Shown here piece by piece: positions 7,689 through 16,076 of a stretch of 64,000 nt of DNA. This stretch comes from Amycolatopsis thailandensis (GTDB lineage Bacteria > Actinomycetota > Actinomycetes > Mycobacteriales > Pseudonocardiaceae): contig NZ_NMQT01000013.1 of NCBI RefSeq assembly GCF_002234405.1, forward strand, positions 1-64,000. Reading direction: 5' to 3'. Every line of letters starts with the position of its first letter. Positions within the stretch are counted from its first letter, which is position 1. Under the pieces are notes generated by a model. That model worked only from the letters and a program-made list of their open reading frames with translations. It did not search any database and was not told the origin of the DNA. A program made the position numbers and the translations under genes.

Positions 7689-9362
7689 ATGCAGCAACTG
7701 CGGGTGACCCGAGCACGCCGTGTGGCCCTGATCGGGCTTGCCGGCGCACTCGCGGTCTCCATGTCCGCCTGTGCCGATTCGAAGCGTGAAGAAGGCGCAG
7801 GGGGTGGCTCGGGAGGCACCATGGTCTTCGGCGCCGCCGGTAACCCGAAGACTTTCGACCCGCTCTTCAACGACGACGGTGAGACCTTCCGCATCATCCG
7901 CCAGATGATGGACACCCTGATCATGAACAAGCCGGGGACCGCGGACCTCGAGCCCGGCCTTGCCGAGAAGTGGGAAGGCAGCAACGAAGGCAAGACGTGG
8001 ACCTTCACCCTGAAGAAGGGCGTGAAGTTCCACGACGGCACCGCGTTCAACGCCGAAGCGGTCTGCTTCAACTTCAACCGCATGTTCAACATGAAGGGCG
8101 CGGCGGCCCAGAGCCAGATGATCTACTACGGCGACGTCTTCGAGGGCTTCGCCAAGAACGAGGGTGACGCTTCCGGCGCCCCGGTGTTCAAGGACTGCCA
8201 GGTCAAGGACGAGTCGACAGCCGTCCTGAACCTGAACAAGGCCAAGGGCGCGTTCCCGGCCGCCTTCACGCTGCCGTCGTTCTCGATCCAGAGCCCGGAC
8301 GCGCTGAAGAAGTACAACGCGGACAACGTCACCCAGAGTGGTGACTCGTTCTCCTACCCGGAGTACGCGTTGCAGCACCCGACCGGCACCGGCCCGTTCA
8401 AGTTCGACAGCTGGGACCAGGCCAAGGGTGAGATCACGCTCTCCAAGGCGACCGACTCCCCGACCCAGACGGCCAAGCTCGACAAGCTGGTCTTCAAGGT
8501 CATCCCGGACGAGAACGCCCGCAAGCAGGCGCTCAAGGCCGGCGACATCCAGGGCTACGACTACCCGTCGCCCGCGGACTACGGCCTGCTGCGCAACGAC
8601 GGCGAGCAGGTGCTCATCCGCCCGTCGTTCAACATCCTCTACCTGGGCATCAACCAGGCGAACAACCCGAAGCTGAAGGACCTCAAGGTCCGCCAGGCGC
8701 TGGCCTACGGCCTCAACCGCGACCAGTTCGTGAAGTCGAAGCTCCCCGAGGGCGCCGAGACCGCGACGCAGTTCGTGCCGAAGGCGATCGACGGCTACAA
8801 CGAGAACGTCACCAAGTACCCGTACGATCTCAACAAGGCCAAGCAGCTTCTCAAGGAAGCCGGCGCCGAGGGCATGACGCTGAAGTTCTACTACCCGACC
8901 GAGGTCTCCCGGCCGTACATGCCGAACCCGGCGGACATCTTCACGTCGCTGTCCGAGGACATGAAGGCCCTGGGCATCAAGGTCGAGCCGATCGCCAAGC
9001 CGTGGAACGGTGGCTACAAGGACGACGTGCAGAAGGCCGGCAAGCAGGACGTCCACCTGCTCGGCTGGACCGGTGACTACAACGACGCCGGCAACTTCGT
9101 CGGCACCTTCTTCGGCCGCGAGAAGCCGGAGTTCGGCTTCACCAACGCCGAGCTGTTCTCGGCCATCTCCGCCGCGGACGCCGCGCCCGCCGGCGAGGCG
9201 CACACCAAGGCGTACCAGGACGTGAACCAGAAGATCATGGAATACCTGCCCGCCATCCCGATCTCCTACGGCCCCCCGGCGATCGTCGTCGGCCCGAAGG
9301 TGAAGGGCCTGGTGGCCAGCCCGCTGACCGACGAGCGCTTCTACACCGTCACGGTCAACTGA
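7689..9362 (+). CDS. Peptide ABC transporter substrate-binding lipoprotein (SBP family 5)
   Basis: The 557-residue protein starts at ATG 7689 after an AAGGGG ribosome site. It has a positively charged N-terminus, a hydrophobic stretch and a lipobox ending SMSAC (Cys near residue 27), so it is anchored outside the membrane. The mature part is the DppA/OppA fold: NPKTFDPLF near 50, LEPGLAEKWE near 88, KKGVKFHDGT near 109 and KVRQALAYGLNRD near 335. It delivers oligopeptides to the permeases encoded downstream. A GC-rich hairpin (9378-9416) separates it from the permeases, as is common for abundant binding proteins. Confidence 0.92.
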   Translation: MQQLRVTRARRVALIGLAGALAVSMSACADSKREEGAGGGSGGTMVFGAAGNPKTFDPLFNDDGETFRIIRQMMDTLIMNKPGTADLEPGLAEKWEGSNEGKTWTFTLKKGVKFHDGTAFNAEAVCFNFNRMFNMKGAAAQSQMIYYGDVFEGFAKNEGDASGAPVFKDCQVKDESTAVLNLNKAKGAFPAAFTLPSFSIQSPDALKKYNADNVTQSGDSFSYPEYALQHPTGTGPFKFDSWDQAKGEITLSKATDSPTQTAKLDKLVFKVIPDENARKQALKAGDIQGYDYPSPADYGLLRNDGEQVLIRPSFNILYLGINQANNPKLKDLKVRQALAYGLNRDQFVKSKLPEGAETATQFVPKAIDGYNENVTKYPYDLNKAKQLLKEAGAEGMTLKFYYPTEVSRPYMPNPADIFTSLSEDMKALGIKVEPIAKPWNGGYKDDVQKAGKQDVHLLGWTGDYNDAGNFVGTFFGREKPEFGFTNAELFSAISAADAAPAGEAHTKAYQDVNQKIMEYLPAIPISYGPPAIVVGPKVKGLVASPLTDERFYTVTVN

Positions 9363-9377
9363 TCCACCACCACTAAG

Positions 9378-9416
9378 CCACCAGGGGGTGGGCGCTACCG
9401 CGCCCGCCCCCTGTGG
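9378..9416. terminator. Hairpin between the binding-protein and permease genes
   Basis: The left arm (9378-9395) and right arm (9400-9416) pair as GGGGG-GGGCGC with GCGCCC-CCCCC around a TACC loop. In ABC importer operons such a hairpin raises binding-protein expression over the permeases by attenuation or 3'-end protection. No T-tract follows. Confidence 0.7.
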
Positions 9417-9448
9417 CCCATTCCCGGGCTGGCAACAAAGGAACGCAC

Positions 9449-10450
9449 GTGCTCCGTTTTCTCGTGCGTCGGCTGCTACAAGCGATACCGACGCTCTTGA
9501 TCCTGTCCATTTTGATCTTCGCCTGGCTCCGGTCCCTTCCCGGCGGCCCCGCCGGCGCCCTCCTGGGTGACAAGGCGACCCCGGAGAAGATCGCCGACCT
9601 GAACCGGATCCTCGGCCTCGACGATCCCATCTTCGTCCAGTACTTCAAGTTCCTCGGCCGGGCCATCACCGGCGACTTCGGCAACTCGCTGGTCTCCGCC
9701 CAGCCGGTCATGTCGGAGATCGGGAACTTCCTCCCCGCCACCATCGAGCTCGGCTTCTGCGCGATGCTCATCGCGGTGGGTCTCGGCATCCCGTTCGGCT
9801 ACCTGTCCGCCCGCTTCCGCGGCGGGGCCGTCGACAACGTGATCATCGTGCTTTCGCTGGTCGGTGTCGCCGTGCCGGTGTTCTTCCTCGGCTACATGAT
9901 GCAGGACCTGCTGGCCGCCCCGCTGGGACTTCCCTCGCAGGGCCGTCAGATGGCCGGTCTCGACGCCACCACCGTCACCGGGTTCGCGGTCTTCGACGGC
10001 ATCATCACCCAGGAATGGGACGCCGCCTGGGACGCGATCCTCCACCTGATCCTCCCGGCGTTCGCGCTGGCCACCATCCCGCTCGCGGTGATCGTCCGGA
10101 TCACCCGCGCGTCGGTGCTGGACGTGCTGAACGAGGACTTCATCCGCACGGCCAACTCGAAGGGCCTGACCCAGCCGATCGTCCGGCGCCGTCACGTGCT
10201 CCGCAACGGCCTGCTGCCGGTGGTCACCACCATCGGCCTGCAGACCGGCGCGCTGCTCGGCGGCGCGGTGCTGACCGAGCGGGTGTTCAACTTCCGCGGC
10301 CTCGGCTTCCTGCTCGCCGAAGGCATCGAGCGGCGTGACTACCCGCGCCTGCAAGCGCTGCTGCTGTTCGGCGCGCTGGTGTACGTGCTGGTGAACATGC
10401 TGGTCGATGTCTCGTACGGGCTCATCGACCCGAGGGTGCGTGTCCGATGA
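9449..10450 (+). CDS. Peptide ABC transporter permease, DppB type
   Basis: The 333-residue membrane protein begins at GTG 9449, chosen because AAAGGA lies about 7 nt upstream; an in-frame start at 9413 lacks this. It has the DppB N-terminus (RFLVRRLLQAIPTL), six TM segments, and an EAA-type cytoplasmic loop near residue 230 (RTANSKGLTQ) that contacts the ATPases. The last 4 bp overlap the next gene. Confidence 0.92.
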   Translation: MLRFLVRRLLQAIPTLLILSILIFAWLRSLPGGPAGALLGDKATPEKIADLNRILGLDDPIFVQYFKFLGRAITGDFGNSLVSAQPVMSEIGNFLPATIELGFCAMLIAVGLGIPFGYLSARFRGGAVDNVIIVLSLVGVAVPVFFLGYMMQDLLAAPLGLPSQGRQMAGLDATTVTGFAVFDGIITQEWDAAWDAILHLILPAFALATIPLAVIVRITRASVLDVLNEDFIRTANSKGLTQPIVRRRHVLRNGLLPVVTTIGLQTGALLGGAVLTERVFNFRGLGFLLAEGIERRDYPRLQALLLFGALVYVLVNMLVDVSYGLIDPRVRVR

Positions 10451-11382
10451 ACACATTGCTGAACAAGAAGAAGGAACCGATCGACAAGCTCGCCGCGTCG
10501 ACGGCCAAGGGGCACAGCCTCGGTGGCGAGGCGCTGCGCCGGATGCTGCGGAGCCCGGTGGCCATCACCGGTGCCGTGATCACCGGCCTTTTCCTGCTGG
10601 TGGCGATCTTCGCGCCGCTTCTCGCGCCGAAGGACCCCTACGAGCGGTACCTGCAGAGCGAGGTCATCCTCGGCCAGGGCATCATCCCCGGCGCGCAGGC
10701 CGGTTTCCCGCTCGGCGTCGACGACTTCGGCCGTGACTACCTTTCGCGGCTGCTGGTCGGCGCGCAGAACACGCTGCTGGTCGGCGTGCTCGCGACGGTC
10801 ATCGGCGTCGTGGTCGGCATGATCATCGGCGGGCTCGCCGGTGCCTTCGGCGGCTGGGTCGACACGGTGCTGATGCGCCTGGTCGACGTCATGCTGTCGG
10901 TGCCGTCGTTGCTGCTGGCGATCTCGGTGGCCGCGCTGTTCCAGAAGCCGAGCCAGTGGACCGTGATCGTGGCCGTGTCGATGGTCGGCGTGCCGATTTT
11001 CGCGCGGTTGCTGCGCGGTTCGATGCTCGCGCAGAGAAACAGCGACCACGTGCTCGCGGCGACGTCACTCGGCGTCAAACGCGGGACGATCGTGTTGCGG
11101 CACATGCTGCCGAACTCGCTCGGCCCGGTCATCGTGCAGGCCACGCTGACCCTGGCGACGGCGATCCTCGAGGCGGCGGCGCTGTCGTTCCTCGGTCTCG
11201 GCGACCCGGACCCGAACCGGGCGGAATGGGGCATCATGCTGAGCCGCAGCGCTCGGCAGTTCCTCGACATCCGCCCAGAGCTGGCGTACTACCCGGCCAT
11301 CGCGATCATCATCGTCGCGCTCGGCTTCACGCTGCTCGGCGAGTCCTTGCGGGAAGCCCTCGATCCGAAGAACAGGCGGTGA
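10447..11382 (+). CDS. Peptide ABC transporter permease, DppC type
   Basis: The 311-residue protein has a cytoplasmic N-terminus of about 35 residues, then the DppC core with GVDDFGRDYLSRLL near residue 80, which is characteristic of this subunit. The coupling helix region is near LAATSLGVKRG (about 200). It pairs with the DppB-type subunit to form the channel. The ATGA overlap with the previous gene indicates translational coupling. Confidence 0.92.
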   Translation: MNTLLNKKKEPIDKLAASTAKGHSLGGEALRRMLRSPVAITGAVITGLFLLVAIFAPLLAPKDPYERYLQSEVILGQGIIPGAQAGFPLGVDDFGRDYLSRLLVGAQNTLLVGVLATVIGVVVGMIIGGLAGAFGGWVDTVLMRLVDVMLSVPSLLLAISVAALFQKPSQWTVIVAVSMVGVPIFARLLRGSMLAQRNSDHVLAATSLGVKRGTIVLRHMLPNSLGPVIVQATLTLATAILEAAALSFLGLGDPDPNRAEWGIMLSRSARQFLDIRPELAYYPAIAIIIVALGFTLLGESLREALDPKNRR

Positions 11383-11388
11383 TCTTTC

Positions 11389-12384
11389 ATGGCTCTCCTT
11401 GAAGTACGCGACCTCAAGGTCGTTTTCCAGCGACGCGGCGAGAAGCCGTTCACCGCGGTGGACGAGGTCAGTTTCGACGTCGAACCCGGCCAGACGGTCG
11501 GCCTCGTCGGCGAGTCCGGTTGCGGCAAGTCCGTGACCTCGCTGGCGATCATGCGGCTGCTCGCGAAGCGCGGCAACCAGGTCAGCGGATCGGTGTCGTT
11601 CGAAGGCACGGACCTGCTTCGCTTGTCGGACAAGGAAATGCGGGACCGCCGGGGTCGCGACCTCGGCATGGTCTTCCAGGACCCGCTGTCCTCGCTGAAC
11701 CCGGTCATCCCGATCGGGCTGCAGATCACCGAGGTGCTGGAGCGGCACCGCGGGATGTCGCGCAAGGTGGCGTCGAAGGAAGCCATCGAACTGCTCGACA
11801 AGGTCGGCATCCCCGACCCGTCGAGGCGGCTTTCCGAGTACCCGCACCAGCTTTCCGGCGGGATGCGGCAGCGCGCGCTGATCGCGATCGCGCTGGCGTG
11901 CCGTCCGCGGCTGCTCATCGCCGACGAGCCGACCACCGCGCTCGACGTGACGATCCAGGCGCAGATCCTCGCCCTGCTGCGGGAACTGGTGCAGGACACC
12001 GGGACCGCGCTGATCATGATCACGCACGACCTCGGTGTCGTCGCCGGTCTCTGCGACGAGGTCAACGTGCTCTACGGCGGCAAGATCGTCGAGCGCGCGG
12101 AACGGCACTCGCTGTTCGCCGAACCGCGGCACCCGTACACGCACGGCCTGCTCGCCTCGATCCCGCGTCTCGACGCGGGCCGCGGCGAGAAACTGATCCC
12201 TATCAAGGGATCCGTCGCCGACAACATCCCGTGGGACGGCGGCTGCGCGTTCGCGCCCCGCTGCCCGAACGCTCTCGGCGTGTGCCGGGAGGTTTCACCG
12301 CAGCTGACCCCCGATCGCGGTGGGCTGCTGCGCTGCCACAACCCGGTGATCCCGGCCGTGGCCGCACAAGGAGGGGCCCGATGA
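11389..12384 (+). CDS. Peptide ABC transporter ATP-binding protein, DppD type
   Basis: The 331-residue ATPase shows Walker A GESGCGKS near residue 40, a Q-loop MVFQDP near 98, signature LSGGMRQR near 158, and Walker [13 protein letters not shown] near 178 with an H-loop THD. The C-terminal extension has paired cysteines ([12 protein letters not shown]), typical of the oligopeptide subfamily. It works as a heterodimer with the next gene's product. It starts at ATG 11389, 6 bp after the permease stop. Confidence 0.93.
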   Translation: MALLEVRDLKVVFQRRGEKPFTAVDEVSFDVEPGQTVGLVGESGCGKSVTSLAIMRLLAKRGNQVSGSVSFEGTDLLRLSDKEMRDRRGRDLGMVFQDPLSSLNPVIPIGLQITEVLERHRGMSRKVASKEAIELLDKVGIPDPSRRLSEYPHQLSGGMRQRALIAIALACRPRLLIADEPTTALDVTIQAQILALLRELVQDTGTALIMITHDLGVVAGLCDEVNVLYGGKIVERAERHSLFAEPRHPYTHGLLASIPRLDAGRGEKLIPIKGSVADNIPWDGGCAFAPRCPNALGVCREVSPQLTPDRGGLLRCHNPVIPAVAAQGGAR

Positions 12385-13499
12385 CGCACGCGGTACCGGA
12401 GCAGGAAGTGCTCCTGGAGGTCGAAGACCTCAAGGTCCACTTCCCGATCAAGCGCGGCATTGTGGTCGACAAGACGGTCGGGCACGTGTTCGCCGTCGAC
12501 GGCGTCGATCTGGCCATCCGCAAGGGTGAGACCTACGGCCTGGTCGGGGAATCCGGCTGCGGCAAGTCCACTTTGGGCAGGGCGATCCTCCGGCTCACCG
12601 AGCTGACGGCGGGCAAGGTCGTCTTCGACGGCACCGACGTCGCCGGGCTCAAGGGCGAGGACCTGCGCAAGGCGCGCCGCCGGATGCAGATGGTCTTCCA
12701 GGACCCGATGTCCTCTTTGGACCCTCGGCAGTCGGTGGAATCCATTCTGACGGAAGGGATGAAGGCGCACGGCCTCGACAAGGACAAGGAAGCGACCGCC
12801 AAGCGGTTGCGGGAACTCCTCGCCGCCGTCGGTCTTCCGGAGTCTTCGCTGCGGAAGTACCCGCACGAGTTCTCGGGCGGTCAGCGTCAGCGCATCGGCA
12901 TCGCGCGGGCGCTCGCGGTCCAGCCGGACCTGATCGTCGCGGACGAACCGGTGTCGGCGCTGGACGTCTCGGTGCAGGCGCAGGTGGTCAACCTCCTGGA
13001 GGACCTTCAGGAGAAGCTCGGTCTCACGTACCTCGTGATCGCGCACGACCTCGCGGTGGTGAGGCACATCTCGGACCGCATCGGCGTGATGTACCTCGGC
13101 TCGCTGGTCGAAGAGGCCGACGCCGACACGCTGTACGAGAACCCGCTGCACCCGTACACGCGGGCGCTGCTCTCGGCGATCCCCGTGCCGGACCCGACGG
13201 TGGAGGACAGCCGGGAGCAGATCCTGCTCGCCGGTGACCTGCCTTCGCCGGCGCGGCCGCCGTCCGGGTGCCGGTTCCACACGCGGTGCCCGTGGAAGCA
13301 GCAGAGCCTGTGCGACACCGACCGCCCGCAGCTGCGGGAGATCGGCGCCGGTCACCGGGTCGCGTGCCACTACGCGGAGGACATCCGCGACGGGCGGATC
13401 AAACCGCACGCGGTCGAGGCGGAACTCGTCGGAGCCGGGGACCTGAACCCCGACGTCGGCGGACTGCCGGACGTGGGCTCGGCGGCGGAGATCCTCTAG
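12381..13499 (+). CDS. Peptide ABC transporter ATP-binding protein, DppF type
   Basis: The 372-residue ATPase starts at ATG 12381, preceded by GGAGGGG and overlapping the previous stop by 4 bp. It has Walker [12 protein letters not shown] near residue 53, signature FSGGQRQR near 165, Walker [13 protein letters not shown] near 184 and the C-terminal [13 protein letters not shown] cysteine motif. About 40 extra residues follow that motif, a slightly long tail. It completes the importer. A long palindrome follows at once. Confidence 0.93.
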   Translation: MTHAVPEQEVLLEVEDLKVHFPIKRGIVVDKTVGHVFAVDGVDLAIRKGETYGLVGESGCGKSTLGRAILRLTELTAGKVVFDGTDVAGLKGEDLRKARRRMQMVFQDPMSSLDPRQSVESILTEGMKAHGLDKDKEATAKRLRELLAAVGLPESSLRKYPHEFSGGQRQRIGIARALAVQPDLIVADEPVSALDVSVQAQVVNLLEDLQEKLGLTYLVIAHDLAVVRHISDRIGVMYLGSLVEEADADTLYENPLHPYTRALLSAIPVPDPTVEDSREQILLAGDLPSPARPPSGCRFHTRCPWKQQSLCDTDRPQLREIGAGHRVACHYAEDIRDGRIKPHAVEAELVGAGDLNPDVGGLPDVGSAAEIL

Positions 13500-13508
13500 C
13501 CCCGCTGT

Positions 13509-13565
13509 AGTACATGAAGGCCCCCTTCCTTGCGCCTAGGTACAGGAAGGGGGCCTTCATGTACT
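13509..13565. repeat. Family A palindrome after the peptide importer operon
   Basis: Arms of 22 bp (13509-13530 and 13544-13565) with core ATGAAGGCCCCCTTC flank a loop TGCGCCTAGGTAC. The same element occurs at 19911, 20199 and, split, at 57363/57996. It starts 9 bp after the dppF-type stop, as expected of a terminator. Confidence 0.85.
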
Positions 13566-13867
13566 TTCCGCATTTAGAGGACGAAATGCGGGGGGCGCGG
13601 GCCGCCCGTAGCGAAGGCCTCCTTGCCTACCCTCAAGGTAGTGAAGGGGCCCTTCACGGACCCTGGGTCCCTTAAGGAGTCCTTCACGGACCGCCGGATC
13701 GCCTCAAGCGCCTCAGTAACTCGACACATCACAGCTCCGGTCCAAGTGCATGAAGGGGTCCTTCACGGAGCTAGGCGCAAGCAAGGGGGCCTTCATGTAC
13801 TTCCGGCACCTGTGGCGACGCGGCCGCCCAAGCCCGCATTTAGAGGACGAAATGCGGGGGAGGACGC
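13566..13867. repeat. Gene-free tract of mosaic palindromic elements
   Basis: This 300-bp interval holds two copies of a 22-nt family B unit (13569-13590 and 13835-13856, core AGAGGAC). It also holds family C arms at 13616-13700 (TGAAGG...CCTTCACGGA) and a hybrid at 13740-13803. The hybrid's left arm mixes family A (TGCATGAAGGGG) with family C (TCCTTCACGGA), while its right arm is family A. I see no plausible coding sequence. The elements appear to recombine with or replace one another. Confidence 0.75.
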
Positions 13868-13909
13868 GTGACCGGCGGGGGTGGCCGTGATCGGGCAGAC
13901 TCTCCTGTC

Positions 13910-14551
13910 ATGCGGGTCACAGTGCTGGGTGCGTCGGGGCGGACGGGGATTCACGTGGTCCGGCTGCTGCTGGAGCGGGGACATGAGGTGCGGGCGGGGC
14001 TGCGCAGCCGTCGCCGCGCCGAGGAGGTCGCCGGGCTCGGCGCCGAAACCGTGGTCGCGGACGTCACCGCCGACGCGGACGACCTGGTCGAGGCACTCGT
14101 CGGGTCCGAGGTGGTGATCAACGCGATCGGCGCGCCCGATCCGGATCAGGCCTCGGTCGACCTCGTCGACCGCGACGGCGTGATCACCGCGATCCGCGCC
14201 GCGGAGAAGGCGGGGGTAGCGCGGTTCGTGCAGCTTTCCGCGCAGTTCGCGGATTCGCCGGATCAGGGCGATCGGCTGGTGCGGTCGATCCTGATGGCGA
14301 AACAGATCTCCGACAGCGTCCTGCGGCGCTCCAGCCTGAACTGGACGATCGTCCGCCCCGGCACTCTCACCGACGACCCGCCCACCGGCCGCGTCAAGCT
14401 CGGTGGTCACCTCGAACCCGGGCACGTCTCCCGCGCCGACGTCGCCGGGGTCCTGGTCGCCGTCCTCGACGAGCCGCTCGCGGAGAACCAGGGTTTCGAC
14501 GTCATCGGCGGCGAGATCCCGATCCCGTCGGCGCTCGCCGCACTCAGCTGA
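13910..14551 (+). CDS. NAD(P)-binding NmrA/SDR-like protein
   Basis: The 213-residue Rossmann protein starts MRVTVLGASGRTG, the glycine-rich nucleotide motif. An atypical SDR/NmrA fold follows (VVADVTADADDLVEAL near 57, VINAIGAPDP near 79, FVQLSAQFADSP near 113). I prefer ATG 13910 because the family begins at this beta strand; GTG 13868 would add 14 residues. It lacks the YxxxK catalytic pair, so it is likely a redox sensor or a non-classical reductase. The 3' end overlaps the convergent CGNR gene by 8 bp. Confidence 0.75.
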   Translation: MRVTVLGASGRTGIHVVRLLLERGHEVRAGLRSRRRAEEVAGLGAETVVADVTADADDLVEALVGSEVVINAIGAPDPDQASVDLVDRDGVITAIRAAEKAGVARFVQLSAQFADSPDQGDRLVRSILMAKQISDSVLRRSSLNWTIVRPGTLTDDPPTGRVKLGGHLEPGHVSRADVAGVLVAVLDEPLAENQGFDVIGGEIPIPSALAALS

Positions 14552-15107
14552 GCGCCTTCTTCCGCTCCCGAGAGGCCCGCAGGTTCGCGACGTTCCCGCA
14601 GGTCCGCACGTCGTGCCAGACCCCGCTGTTGTTGCGCGAGACGTCGTAGAACGCCGAGCGGCAGCCGTCGAGACGGCACAGTTTCAGCCGCTGCCAGATC
14701 CCGGCCTGCTGCGCGAGCAGTGTCTCCGTCCACAGTGCCGAAGCGAGCCACTGCCTTCCTGTGCCCGACGGGAACAGCCGGACGACGCCGTCCCGCACGG
14801 CCAGGTCCGCCTTGATCGGTTTCTCGACGGCCGCTTCGTCGCCGTCCAAGAGCGAAACGAACGACTCCCGCAGATCGCGAAGCGGGCGAAGGTCACCCGA
14901 GCCCGGAGTGAAGCCGGGCACTTCGGCGCCTCGCACGCGAGACCATTCCGCCAGCGCCTCGGCCGCCCACGGTCGCGCCAGATCGGCGTCGCTGAGCAGG
15001 TCGAGGCCGTGCGTCTTGATCGCCTTCGTGTTGAGGAAGTCCTGAACGAGCGCCAGCCCCGAGGGGGCGGTGCGTAACCGGTATCGGTCCGTCGCGGTCC
15101 ATGACAT
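14544..15107 (-). CDS. CGNR zinc finger transcriptional regulator (ABATE domain)
   Basis: The 187-residue protein has an N-terminal ABATE-type helical domain (about 1-125) and a C-terminal CGNR zinc finger: CRLDGCRSAFYDVSRNN near 143 with RTCGNVANLRASR at the end. It is a probable DNA-binding stress regulator. It is divergent from the SDR at 15195, which it may control. A -10 (TACGCT, minus strand, 15114-15119) lies 6 nt before its ATG. Confidence 0.85.
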   Translation of the reverse strand: MSWTATDRYRLRTAPSGLALVQDFLNTKAIKTHGLDLLSDADLARPWAAEALAEWSRVRGAEVPGFTPGSGDLRPLRDLRESFVSLLDGDEAAVEKPIKADLAVRDGVVRLFPSGTGRQWLASALWTETLLAQQAGIWQRLKLCRLDGCRSAFYDVSRNNSGVWHDVRTCGNVANLRASRERKKALS

Positions 15108-15113
15108 AGGTCA

Positions 15114-15119
15114 AGCGTA
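15114..15119 (-). promoter_or_regulatory. -10 hexamer of a leaderless promoter (CGNR gene)
   Basis: TACGCT on the minus strand, 6 nt upstream of the ATG at 15107. The transcript would begin at or next to the start codon. Confidence 0.55.
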
Positions 15120-15194
15120 CTTGACTCTGTCAGTGCGCGCCGCCATGCTGACGACAGAGGCAAAAGCCGAACACTTCTGTCAAGGGAGCAAGTC

Positions 15195-15893
15195 ATGACC
15201 TCCATCGAGGGCGCGGTCGTCCTGGTCACCGGCGGACAGCGCGGACTGGGCAGGGCGTTCGTCGCCGAACTGCTCGACCGCGGCGCCGCCAAGGTCTACG
15301 CGACGGCCAGGACGCCGCGCGCGGAGGCCGATCCGCGGATCGTGCCGCTCCCGCTCGACGTCACCGACCCGGAGTCCGTCCGCGCGCTGGCCGCCGAAGC
15401 GAGCGACGCGACCATCGTCTTCAACAACGCCGGTGTCCTCGGCCTCGGCTCGCTGCTCGCCGAAGACGTCGACGCGCACCGGCCGGTCTTCGAGACGAAC
15501 GTTTTCGGGGCGCTGCGCGTCGCGCAAGCGTTTGCGCCACGGCTCAAGGACGGCGGGGCGCTGGTCAACGTCCATTCCGTCCTGTCTTGGGCGGCGGGCT
15601 CGGGGTCCTACGGCGCCTCGAAAGCGGCCTTCTGGTCGCTCACCAACTCGCTCCGTATCGAGTTCGCCGAACAGGGCACCCAGGTCGTCGGTGTCCACCT
15701 CGGCTACACCGACACCGACATGACCCAGGGCCTCGACATCCCCAAGAACGACCCGCGCGACGTCGCCCGTCAGGTCGTCGACGGGCTGGAGAAGGGCGAG
15801 ACCGAGGTGCTCACCGACGACCTCACCCGCCGGGTCAAGGCCGCGTTGTCCGGTCCGGTCGAGCAGCTCGGCACCAGCCGGATCGCCGGGTGA
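15195..15893 (+). CDS. Short-chain dehydrogenase/reductase
   Basis: The 232-residue classical SDR has VTGGQRGLGRAF near residue 10 (cofactor binding), NNAG near 76 and the catalytic S...YxxxK as SVLSWAAGSGSYGASKAA near 130-147. ATG 15195 is preceded by AAGGGAG. It reduces or oxidises an unidentified small substrate in the cytoplasm. It is divergent from the CGNR regulator. Its stop codon directly abuts the promoter of the erm leader. Confidence 0.88.
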   Translation: MTSIEGAVVLVTGGQRGLGRAFVAELLDRGAAKVYATARTPRAEADPRIVPLPLDVTDPESVRALAAEASDATIVFNNAGVLGLGSLLAEDVDAHRPVFETNVFGALRVAQAFAPRLKDGGALVNVHSVLSWAAGSGSYGASKAAFWSLTNSLRIEFAEQGTQVVGVHLGYTDTDMTQGLDIPKNDPRDVARQVVDGLEKGETEVLTDDLTRRVKAALSGPVEQLGTSRIAG

Positions 15894-15931
15894 AAAACCG
15901 TTGGCGGAAGCACGCGAGCCCGAGGTAGCTT
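15893..15931 (+). promoter_or_regulatory. WhiB7-type promoter for the erm leader
   Basis: An A-tract (15893-15897) stands 3 bp before a -35 TTGGCG (15901-15906), and TAGCTT (15926-15931) serves as -10 after a 19-bp spacer. WhiB7/WblC-dependent promoters carry an AT-rich box about 3 bp upstream of the -35, so the geometry matches. The ATG of the leader ORF lies 7 nt after the -10, so the mRNA should be leaderless. Regulation by WhiB7 is inferred. Confidence 0.6.
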
Positions 15932-15938
15932 CGCCGCC

Positions 15939-15977
15939 ATGTGTGCTTCCGCGTTCACCAGGACCCGCCGCGCCTAG
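15939..15977 (+). CDS. Erm leader peptide (12 residues, RTR motif)
   Basis: A leaderless ORF encodes MCASAFTRTRRA. Residues 8-10 form Arg-Thr-Arg, the +X(+) type motif at which macrolide-bound ribosomes are known to stall. Its last codons and stop lie in the first stem (15965-15983). It sits directly upstream of a 23S rRNA methyltransferase gene, the classical arrangement for drug-inducible attenuation. The ORF is too short for statistics, so confidence comes from position, motif and structure together. Confidence 0.6.
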   Translation: MCASAFTRTRRA

Positions 15978-16052
15978 CGGCGGATCCAGCGCTTCAGGCA
16001 AGGAACCGCCGCCCGAGCGAGTCATCGCCGGGCAGGCCTCGTGCTGCCCGGC
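15965..16052 (+). promoter_or_regulatory. Alternative hairpins of the erm attenuator
   Basis: Segment 1 CCGCCGC (15965-15971) can pair with segment 2 GCGGCGG (15977-15983), across the leader stop. Segment 2 can instead pair with an identical segment 3 CCGCCGC (16006-16012), so the two stems exclude each other. A separate 9-bp hairpin (16027-16035 with 16044-16052) holds GTG 16041 in its loop. A ribosome stalled in the leader would cover segment 1 and change the fold. Confidence 0.55.
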
Positions 16053-16076
16053 TCACCTCGAAGCCGCGGAGATCCC

